From assembly GCA_910576955.1 (NCBI GenBank), contig CAJTJB010000001.1, positions 1 to 64,000 on the forward strand: a DNA stretch of 64,000 nt, in the 5' to 3' direction. How positions within the stretch are numbered: the first letter of the stretch is position 1; each line of letters begins with the position of its first letter. The translations under genes and the position numbers were made by a program. The DNA is from an uncultured Alphaproteobacteria bacterium. GTDB taxonomy: Bacteria > Pseudomonadota > Alphaproteobacteria > RF32 > CAG-239. Positions 57,688 through 64,000 of the stretch are shown piece after piece. The notes under the pieces are model-generated. The model had not been told where the DNA came from. It searched no databases and saw only the letters and a program-made list of their open reading frames with translations.

Positions 57688-58380
57688 CTAACTATTTTTA
57701 AAATCAAGATATTTCTTGAATAAGTCAGGCCGTTTGGCTTTTGTTGCAATTTCAGACTGTTGCTTTCTCCAGTCGGCTATTTTTTGATGATGCCCTGAAA
57801 GCAGGACTTCCGGAACCATGCGCCCCTCCCACTCAATCGGGCGAGTATATTGCGGGTATTCCAAAAGGCAGTTTTCAAAACTCTCATCTTCCAGCGACGC
57901 CTCATTTCCCAATACGCCGGGGAGCAATCTTACGACTGCGTCCAGCATTATCTGCGCGGCTTGCTCGCCGCCGGTTAAAATGTAGTCGCCGATACTTATC
58001 TCTTCGATGTTAAAGGCCTCAATGACGCGCTCGTCTATGCCTTCAAATCTTCCGCAGATAATCGTCAATTCGGTTTCTTTTGCCAGCTCGCGGGCTTTTT
58101 TCTGGGTCAGCGGCGTTCCTTTGGGTGACATATAAATTATCCGCCCCGAGGTATGATTTTCGGCAATCGCACGCCCCAAGACATCCGGACGCATAATCAT
58201 CCCCGCGCCGCCTCCACACGGCGTGTCATCAACGGATTTGTGCTTATCAAACGCATAATCCCTGATGTTTACCGCGGTAAGCTGCCACTTGTTCTCTTCC
58301 ATCGCCTTTCCGGTCAGCGAATATCCCAAAAAACCGGGGAACATCTCGGGAAAGATGGTCAAGATTTTAACGTTCAGCAT
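57688..58380 (-). CDS. trmD: tRNA (guanine-N1-)-methyltransferase
   Basis: This 230-aa SPOUT enzyme has LTIFPEMFPGFLGYSLTGKA, DTPCGGGAGMIMRPD, the knot LTIICGRFEGIDERVIE and SIGDYILTGGEQAAQ. It methylates G37 of tRNAs with SAM to prevent frameshifting. Its start overlaps the rimM end by 14 nt. Confidence 0.97.
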   Translation of the reverse strand: MLNVKILTIFPEMFPGFLGYSLTGKAMEENKWQLTAVNIRDYAFDKHKSVDDTPCGGGAGMIMRPDVLGRAIAENHTSGRIIYMSPKGTPLTQKKARELAKETELTIICGRFEGIDERVIEAFNIEEISIGDYILTGGEQAAQIMLDAVVRLLPGVLGNEASLEDESFENCLLEYPQYTRPIEWEGRMVPEVLLSGHHQKIADWRKQQSEIATKAKRPDLFKKYLDFKNS

Positions 58381-58909
58381 CTTTTAAGTCCTCATCGTCC
58401 TCAAAAAATACCATTCCGGTTGACGCAACAATAATATAGCCTTCGTCCAAATTTATCTCCGGCACATAAGCCTTATTAAACGGCAGCATTTCAGCCCTGC
58501 CCGTCTTGAGTTTGATTTCCAAGATATCACCAGCGCCAAAGTTATAAAACCCTACAACTTTCGCGACCTCGTTCTTTTCTTCGTCAAACACTTTCAGACC
58601 GACCAAATCTGCCTCGTAATACACCTCTTCGCTTTTCAGCTCCGGCAAGACGCCGCGCGGGGCATACAGCTCTTTGCCAATCAGGGATTCGGCAGTTGTC
58701 CTGTCGTCTATGCCCTTGATTTTGACACGGAGTAATTCTTTGGAGTGTCCGGTAACTTTAAGCGCAAATTTGAGTTCGCCGGTTTTGTCTTCCAGTTCGC
58801 CATAAGCGGCAATGTCGCGGTCAACCGCAGTGAAGCTTTTGACCTTAAACTCGCCTTTAATGCCGTGTACGCCGACAATTTTGCCTAAACAAACTTTTTT
58901 GCTACTCAT
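58367..58909 (-). CDS. rimM: ribosome maturation factor RimM
   Basis: This 180-aa protein has the RimM N-domain (CLGKIVGVHGIKGEFKVKSF, with LIGKELYAPRG) and a C-terminal PRC-barrel (VYYEADLVGLKVF, GAGDILEIKLKTG, PFNKAYVPEI). It binds S19 in 30S head assembly. It is between rpsP (45-nt gap) and trmD (overlap). Confidence 0.95.
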   Translation of the reverse strand: MSSKKVCLGKIVGVHGIKGEFKVKSFTAVDRDIAAYGELEDKTGELKFALKVTGHSKELLRVKIKGIDDRTTAESLIGKELYAPRGVLPELKSEEVYYEADLVGLKVFDEEKNEVAKVVGFYNFGAGDILEIKLKTGRAEMLPFNKAYVPEINLDEGYIIVASTGMVFFEDDEDLKDAER

Positions 58910-58954
58910 TGATTACCTATTGCAACATAAACTTAATTTATAATCGGAAAAAGA

Positions 58955-59344
58955 TTAAGCTTCAGCTGTTTCAGCAGCGGCGGCAGCAGCAGCCTCAGCG
59001 GCAGCTTTTGCTTTTTCTTCTTTTTCTTTAATTCTTTCCAAAGCTTTAGCTTTCGGAGCAGATTTCTTCGGCTGGTTACGAGTTGCCGGAGCAGCACAAA
59101 TGCCGAGGTTTGCAAACAATTTCTGCAATCTTTCGGTCGGTTGAGCGCCTTTGGCGAGCCAAGCTTTTACCTTTTCAACATCAAGAACCAATCTTTCCTG
59201 ATGATCTTGCGGCAACAGAGGATTGTAAGAACCCAATTTTTCAATGAATCTACCGTCACGAGGAGCTCTCTGATCAGCAGCTACAACGCGATAGTAAGGG
59301 TGCTTTTTAGAACCACCGCGAGAAAGTCTAATACGAACTGTCAT
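58955..59344 (-). CDS. rpsP: 30S ribosomal protein S16
   Basis: This 129-aa protein has the S16 core MTVRIRLSRGGSKKHPYYRV, RDGRFIEKLGSYNPL and a VKAWLAKGAQPTERLQKL helix. The last 35 residues form a Lys/Glu/Ala-rich tail ending in long alanine runs, longer than in E. coli S16 (82 aa) but seen in other alphaproteobacteria. It follows ffh by 42 nt. Confidence 0.96.
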   Translation of the reverse strand: MTVRIRLSRGGSKKHPYYRVVAADQRAPRDGRFIEKLGSYNPLLPQDHQERLVLDVEKVKAWLAKGAQPTERLQKLFANLGICAAPATRNQPKKSAPKAKALERIKEKEEKAKAAAEAAAAAAAETAEA

Positions 59345-59386
59345 TTTTTTCCTTTCCAGTTTATTTGTTAGTTTCGTTTCTTCCGC

Positions 59387-60775
59387 TTAAAACGGAAATT
59401 TGTTGTTAAACCCGCCGAAGGGATTGCCTCCGCCCAACGGATTTTTTTTCATAAAACGGGTCGCAAGAGAGCCCAAGCCCCCCATTTTACCCATTTGCTT
59501 CATCATAGTTGACATTTGCTCATAGGATTTAAGCAACTTGTTAACTTCGTGAACTTCTACTCCGGCACCGGCCGCAATTCTTTTTTTGCGCGATGCCTTG
59601 ATTATATCAGGATGGCGGCGTTCCCCTTTGGTCATCGAGAGGATGATAGCCTCCTGCTTTTTCATAATTGCGTCAGCATTAACCGCCTCTATCTGCTCTT
59701 TGTATTTGGCAAGTCCGGGGAGCATTCCCATTATGCTAGACATTGAACCGAGTTTTTGCATTTGGCGCATTTGGTTTAACATATCGTTTAAGTCAAACTT
59801 GCCGTTTAACATTTTTTTGGCGGCGGCTTCAGCCTCTTGCTGATTGATGTTTTCAACCGCTTTTTCAACAAGGCTTACAACATCGCCTTTATCCAAGATG
59901 CGCCCGGCTAAACGGTCGGCGTGAAACTCTTCAATATCTTCAAGCTTTTCGCCCGTTCCCAAAAACTTTAACGGAGCGCCGGAAATCATTTTCATCGACA
60001 AAGCCGCACCGGCACGCGACGAACCGTCTATTCTCGTTAACACCAAACCGGTCACACCGACTTTTTCATTAAATTCTTTGGCGACATTGCAGGCTTCCTG
60101 ACCAATCAGCGCATCGGCGACAAGCAATGTTTCGGTCGGGTTTGCCTGTTTTTTAACCGCGGCGACTTCATCCATCAAAACTTCGTCTATCTGCAAACGT
60201 CCGGCCGTATCCAAAATCAGGACATCATACAGCCCTTTGCGCCCCTGCTCCAATGCGCGTTTGGTAATTGCGAGCGGCTTTTCGCCAGCGACTATCGGCA
60301 AAACGTCAACGTTTATCTGTTTGCCTAATTGTGCCAATTGTTCCTGTGCTGCCGGGCGATAGACGTCTAGCGAGGCGAGCAAAACGCGCTTATTTTTCTT
60401 TAATTTAAGGGCGATTTTGGCAGATGTGGTGGTTTTACCCGAGCCCTGCAATCCAACCATTAAAATAACGGCAGGCGGCACAGCCTTAAAATTCAACCCT
60501 GTGTCTTCTTCCGAGCCGAGCAGGTTTACCAACTCGTCATAAACGATTTTGACAAGCTGCTGGTCCGGACGGACGGACTTTATCACTTTTTCGCCTAAAG
60601 CATTTTCTTTGACTTTAGCCATAAACTCTTTAACAACCGGAAGCGAAACGTCGGCTTCCAACAGTGCAAGGCGAATCTCGCGCAAACCCTCTTCAATATC
60701 TTGTTCTTTCAAAACACCGCGAGAGCTTAACTTGGCGAAAACGCCGCTCAACTTATTGGTTAATGCATCAAACAT
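59387..60775 (-). CDS. ffh: signal recognition particle protein
   Basis: This 462-aa GTPase has the N domain (about 1-85), the G domain with GLQGSGKTTTSAKIALKLK, DVYRPAAQEQL, ILDTAGRLQ and TRIDGSSRAGAAL, and a methionine-rich M domain (about 300-440; MLNQMRQMQKLGSMSS). It binds signal sequences and 4.5S RNA and docks with FtsY. It is first in the ribosomal operon. No 4.5S RNA gene was recognised nearby. Confidence 0.97.
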   Translation of the reverse strand: MFDALTNKLSGVFAKLSSRGVLKEQDIEEGLREIRLALLEADVSLPVVKEFMAKVKENALGEKVIKSVRPDQQLVKIVYDELVNLLGSEEDTGLNFKAVPPAVILMVGLQGSGKTTTSAKIALKLKKNKRVLLASLDVYRPAAQEQLAQLGKQINVDVLPIVAGEKPLAITKRALEQGRKGLYDVLILDTAGRLQIDEVLMDEVAAVKKQANPTETLLVADALIGQEACNVAKEFNEKVGVTGLVLTRIDGSSRAGAALSMKMISGAPLKFLGTGEKLEDIEEFHADRLAGRILDKGDVVSLVEKAVENINQQEAEAAAKKMLNGKFDLNDMLNQMRQMQKLGSMSSIMGMLPGLAKYKEQIEAVNADAIMKKQEAIILSMTKGERRHPDIIKASRKKRIAAGAGVEVHEVNKLLKSYEQMSTMMKQMGKMGGLGSLATRFMKKNPLGGGNPFGGFNNKFPF

Positions 60776-60945
60776 TTGTGTTCCTTTGTTATTACCCTTT
60801 ATTGATAAAAAAAATTGCGCCAGTGGGCGAACCTTCGCTGACTGACGGCACTCCGCAGAGTGTTTATTTTGTTATCAAAATATGGGGTTATAATAGGGAT
60901 AAAAATGCAAGAGTCAAGATTTATTTTATGATTTTTTAATATTTT

Positions 60946-61060
60946 TCCAAAAGGCGACCGGAGAGATGCAAATTACTCAAGTAAGTTATTTTGCCGGCCT
61001 TTAGGCTCTGCCCTGAACATTCGCCGGCAACTCCCCGACCGCCCGGACGGGGATATAGTT
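60946..61060. ncRNA. unassigned structured element between ffh and prfC
   Basis: On the plus strand GGCG-AC-CGG-A-GAG pairs with the later CTC-C-CCG-AC-CGCC, enclosing a perfect 8-bp stem TTGCCGGC/GCCGGCAA around a 24-nt loop and a smaller hairpin. CCCCG/CGGGG and a T-stretch follow. The nested, closed layout of about 110 nt suggests a small RNA, but it matches no family I can name. The remaining sequence 60776-60945 shows no gene. Confidence 0.35.
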
Positions 61061-61129
61061 TTGATAATCAGGATATAAAGGCGACCCCCTGATAAAAAAA
61101 AGAAAAAATTACGGGCAGGCAAAAATTGC

Positions 61130-61157
61130 TTGCATATTGCGTTTTATTTGCTAGTAT
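61130..61157 (+). promoter_or_regulatory. possible promoter of prfC
   Basis: TTGCAT (61130-61135), 16-nt spacer, TAGTAT (61152-61157), about 44 nt before the ATG. Confidence 0.5.
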
Positions 61158-61200
61158 GCGGGGTGAATTTTTAACCTTATTTAAATAACAGAGTGCCGTT

Positions 61201-62790
61201 ATGCCTGAAAATACAATCAATAAAAGAAAGACATTTGCGATTATTTCACACCCGGATGCCGGTAAAACAACCTTAACCGAGAAACTGTTGCTTTTCGGCG
61301 GCGCAATCCAGCAAGCGGGGGCAGTGAAAGCCCGCGGCGAAAACCGGCGCGCCCATTCGGACTGGATGAAAGTGGAGCAGGAACGCGGTATTTCGGTTGC
61401 CTCTTCGGTGATGACGTTTGAATACAAAAATATCACATTTAACTTGTTGGACACGCCGGGGCACGAAGACTTTTCAGAAGACACATACCGTGTGTTGACG
61501 GCAGTCGACTCGGCAGTGATGGTTATCGACTCGGCAAAAGGTATTGAAACACAGACTAAAAAACTGTTTGAAGTTTGCCGTTTGCGCAATATTCCGATTT
61601 TGACATTTATCAACAAAATGGACCGCGAGGGGCAAGACCCGTTTTTACTCTTGGACGATATTGAAAAAACTTTAGCGCTTGATGTCTGCCCCGCCAGCTG
61701 GCCTATCGGCAGCGGCAAAGATTTCCTCGGCTGTTATGATTTGCTCAATGACCAACTGATTTTAATGAACAAATCTGGCAACAAAGGGCAGCTCAACAGC
61801 GTGATTGAAACCTGCAAAGGGCTTGATGACCCGAAACTGGACGAACTCTTGCCGGAACACGCCGTCAACAAGCTGCGCGAAGACGTGATGATGGTTAAAG
61901 AGCTTTGTCCGGCGTTTGATTTGGAGCTTTATCTTGCCGGTGCATTGACTCCTGTCTTTTTCGGCAGTGCCATCAATAATTTCGGGGTGCAGGAAGTGCT
62001 TGAGGGATTGCACGCCCTTGCCCCTGCCCCGCGTCCGCAACCGGCAGCCGAGCGCGAAGTGACGGCAGACGAGAAGAAAGTAACCGGCTTTATTTTCAAA
62101 ATTCAGGCAAATATGGACCCGAAACACCGTGACCGCATTGCCTTTATGCGGATTTGCTCCGGACATTTCAAACGCGGGATGACGCTGAACCAAATCCGTA
62201 CCGGCAAGCCGATTAAAGTGCCGACTCCGGTAATGTTTTTGGCACAAGAGCGCGAGCTTGCCGAAGACGCCTATGCCGGCGATATTATCGGTATTCCGAA
62301 CCACGGGCAGCTACGCATCGGCGATACGCTGACCGAGGGCGAGAAATTGCATTTCACCGGAATTCCGAGCTTTGCACCAGAACTGCTGAAATCCGTGCGT
62401 GCGCTTGACCCGCTGAAATCCAAGCACCTCGGCAATGCTTTGCAGCAGATTGCCGAAGAAGGCGGTGCAAGCGTGTTTAAGCCGGTTATCGGCTCGGAAT
62501 GGATTGTCGGCGTGGTCGGCGTGTTGCAATTTGAAGTGATGGCAGACCGTATCCGCACGGAATTTAATATTCCGGTGATATTTGAGCCGACGCAATATTA
62601 TACGGCGCGTTGGATTGCCTCTGAAGACAAAGCGGTTTTAAGCAAATTTATTGACGCCAACCAAGCCAACATTGCGCAAGACCACGATGGTGAAACCGTC
62701 TTTTTGGCGCGCAACGCTTGGCATTTGAACAAAGCTAAAGAAGACTTCCCGAAAGTGGAACTGCGGACAACCCGCGAGCAGGTGTTTTAA
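61201..62790 (+). CDS. prfC: peptide chain release factor 3
   Basis: This 529-aa translation GTPase has FAIISHPDAGKTTLTEKLL (P-loop), LLDTPGHEDFSEDTYR, FINKMDREGQDP and the RF3-specific GAVKARGENRRAHSDWMKVE. The C-terminal domains follow with VGVVGVLQFEVMADRI. It releases RF1/RF2 from the ribosome after termination. It is monocistronic with a strong terminator region downstream. Confidence 0.97.
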   Translation: MPENTINKRKTFAIISHPDAGKTTLTEKLLLFGGAIQQAGAVKARGENRRAHSDWMKVEQERGISVASSVMTFEYKNITFNLLDTPGHEDFSEDTYRVLTAVDSAVMVIDSAKGIETQTKKLFEVCRLRNIPILTFINKMDREGQDPFLLLDDIEKTLALDVCPASWPIGSGKDFLGCYDLLNDQLILMNKSGNKGQLNSVIETCKGLDDPKLDELLPEHAVNKLREDVMMVKELCPAFDLELYLAGALTPVFFGSAINNFGVQEVLEGLHALAPAPRPQPAAEREVTADEKKVTGFIFKIQANMDPKHRDRIAFMRICSGHFKRGMTLNQIRTGKPIKVPTPVMFLAQERELAEDAYAGDIIGIPNHGQLRIGDTLTEGEKLHFTGIPSFAPELLKSVRALDPLKSKHLGNALQQIAEEGGASVFKPVIGSEWIVGVVGVLQFEVMADRIRTEFNIPVIFEPTQYYTARWIASEDKAVLSKFIDANQANIAQDHDGETVFLARNAWHLNKAKEDFPKVELRTTREQVF

Positions 62791-62867
62791 CGGTCAGTGT
62801 GCACTTGCATAATTTGAGCTTGTAGTTGAACCACTTTCTCGTGGTTCGAAACCTCGCTGCTCCAAAG

Positions 62868-62912
62868 CCAATACTAAAAAAACCACCGCAAGGGTGGCTT
62901 TTTTAGTATTGG
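62868..62912. terminator. long bidirectional terminator between prfC and tRNA-Pro
   Basis: CCAATACTAAAAAA and CCACC pair with GGTGG and TTTTTTAGTATTGG around a GCAAG loop, giving a stem of about 19 bp with A and T runs inside the arms. It serves prfC rightward and tRNA-Pro leftward, and its last 3 nt are the CCA end of the tRNA gene. Confidence 0.8.
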
Positions 62913-62986
62913 TCGGAACGGGTGGATTCGAACCACTGACCTCTGCGACCCGAACGCAGCGTTCTACCAGGCTGAACTACGTTCCG
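62910..62986 (-). tRNA. tRNA-Pro (CGG)
   Basis: A 77-nt cloverleaf on the minus strand: acceptor CGGAACG/CGTTCCG, D-arm with AGCCTGGTAGA, anticodon stem CTGCG/CGCAG with loop TTCGGGT (anticodon CGG), T-arm GTGG-TTCGAAT-CCAC and encoded ACCA. It decodes CCG. Confidence 0.96.
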
Positions 62987-63060
62987 ATGTTCAACGAAAA
63001 TAGTTCTACACAAAAAAAATTTAGATTACAAGCTTTTTTTTCATATTTTTGCAAAAAAAA

Positions 63061-63089
63061 TTGACGCGCGGTTTTTACAATGTTAAAGT
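63061..63089 (+). promoter_or_regulatory. promoter of nfo
   Basis: TTGACG (63061-63066), 17-nt spacer, TAAAGT (63084-63089), about 32 nt before the preferred ATG at 63122. Confidence 0.6.
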
Positions 63090-63121
63090 CCCTGACAATT
63101 AAGCATTTTACGGAGGACTAT

Positions 63122-63964
63122 ATGTTGTATTTAGGGTGTCATCTTTCAAACTCTGCCGGATTTGAGGCAATGGGCAAAACTGCACTTAAAGTCGGGGCAA
63201 ATACATTTCAATTCTTTCTGCGCAATCCGCGCGGCGGGGCTGCCAAAGATATTAACCCGGATGATGTTGCCGCTTTTCTTAAGCTCGCTAAAGACAACAA
63301 CTTCGGCAAAATTTTGGCGCACGCCCCTTACACTCTGAACCCCTGCTCCAAAGACGCCAACACGCGCGATTTTGCCCGACAGGTCTTTGCCGATGACCTC
63401 AAACGGATGGAATATATCCCGCACAACCTGTACAACTTTCACCCCGGTTCGCACGTCGGGCAAGGCGTTACCGTTGCCGTTCCGCAGATTATTGAGATAT
63501 TAGACGATGTTATGCCGGAAGCCAAAAATACGACCGTTTTATTAGAAACTATGTCCGGTAAAGGCAGCGAGGTCGGCTCAACTTTTGAAGAACTCGCAGA
63601 AATTATCTCGCGCACCAAAAATAATGCGCCAAACCAACTGGGCGTTTGTTTGGACACTTGCCATGTTTTTTCGGCAGGATATGACATTATCAACCGCTTG
63701 GATGAGGTTTTGGAACATTTTGACCGCGTTATCGGGCTTGAGCGCCTGCACGCAATTCACCTTAATGACAGTATGACCGAATTTAACTCGCACAAAGACC
63801 GCCACGAAAAAATCGGTTTGGGCAGTCTGGGTAAAGACGGAATTATCCGCTTTATCAACCATCCGGCGCTTAAAAACATTCCGATAAATTTGGAAACGCC
63901 CAATGAGCTTGACGGCTATGCGGCAGAAATTGACCTTTTGCGCGGCAATTACAAAGAATGCTAA
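63122..63964 (+). CDS. nfo: endonuclease IV (AP endonuclease)
   Basis: The ATG at 63122 lies 6 nt after GGAGG and gives MLYLGCHLSNSAGFEAMG, the normal family start; the earlier ATG at 63080 lies in the promoter. The 280-aa TIM barrel carries the three-zinc ligands: KILAHAPYTLNPC, YNFHPGSH, LLETMSGKGSEVG, GVCLDTCHVFSAGYD, HLNDS and HKDRHEKIGLG. It nicks DNA 5' of abasic sites and removes 3' blocking groups. It is the last gene in the window. Confidence 0.96.
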   Translation: MLYLGCHLSNSAGFEAMGKTALKVGANTFQFFLRNPRGGAAKDINPDDVAAFLKLAKDNNFGKILAHAPYTLNPCSKDANTRDFARQVFADDLKRMEYIPHNLYNFHPGSHVGQGVTVAVPQIIEILDDVMPEAKNTTVLLETMSGKGSEVGSTFEELAEIISRTKNNAPNQLGVCLDTCHVFSAGYDIINRLDEVLEHFDRVIGLERLHAIHLNDSMTEFNSHKDRHEKIGLGSLGKDGIIRFINHPALKNIPINLETPNELDGYAAEIDLLRGNYKEC

Positions 63965-64000
63965 AACATAACTTCGGTTATCAGCCCAAAAAAGACGCCT

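Noticed and set aside
60946..61060. Considered as 4.5S/SRP RNA because it is near ffh
   Set aside because: The conserved SRP loop and asymmetric bulge sequence (GGTCAGGTCCGGAAGGAAGC type) are absent.
62828..62860. GTGGTTCGAAACC segment resembling a tRNA T-arm before the terminator
   Set aside because: No acceptor, D or anticodon arms can be drawn; it is a simple hairpin GAACCAC/GTGGTTC.

Overview
The window looks like a chromosome segment of an uncultured, probably host-associated alphaproteobacterium. The evidence is the conserved blocks ffh-rpsP-rimM-trmD-rplS and tpiA-secG / ppiD-fmt / pyrG, a K+-independent H+-pyrophosphatase, and Gram-negative envelope genes (LemA, MscS, chaperone and usher-like proteins). 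This is inferred from gene content and order; no 16S gene is present.

Region 1 (1-10.8 kb) is a low-GC accessory island. It carries a serine recombinase coupled to a replication-initiator-like protein, an XRE regulator, a lipoprotein pair, a small tyrosine recombinase, and a two-gene operon of a catalytically inactive long prokaryotic Argonaute and a PD-(D/E)XK nuclease. The Argonaute-nuclease pair is the best candidate for an uncharacterised defence system. The island also holds gene debris: the last strand of an outer-membrane protein, the C-terminus of a second serine recombinase, and a membrane gene frameshifted at a T9 run.

Region 2 (10.8-29.8 kb) holds ankyrin, phosphatase and LprI-like genes, a STAS + SpoIIE/HATPase partner-switching pair, LemA/TPM, an AT-rich glycosyltransferase locus, an ELM1-like protein, a LEA-like secreted repeat protein, an MscK-like channel, an OB-fold stress protein, MBL and HD hydrolases and a papain-like protein.

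Region 3 (29.8-33.7 kb) is a complete Preiss-Handler NAD salvage operon (NMN adenylyltransferase, nicotinamidase, pncB, nadE). The leaders of the first two genes carry stem-loops with different stems but an identical 11-nt loop, and the loop can pair with downstream sequence. This is a riboswitch-like candidate.

Region 4 (33.7-45.5 kb) has a lipoprotein, ogt and a CorC/HlyC exporter. A cluster of C/G-rich palindromic repeats follows, surrounding a DUF559 endonuclease and interleaved with DUF4402 pilin-like genes, a PapD-like chaperone and an usher-like outer-membrane protein. An EamA-type transporter ends the region.

Region 5 (45.6-64 kb) is core: hppA, pyrG, secG, tpiA, ppiD, fmt, tRNA-Leu(UAG), tig, rplS-trmD-rimM-rpsP-ffh, prfC, tRNA-Pro(CGG) and nfo. 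Intergenic repeat clusters lie at 48.7-49.0 and 56.5-56.65 kb, and an unassigned structured element lies at about 60.95-61.06 kb.
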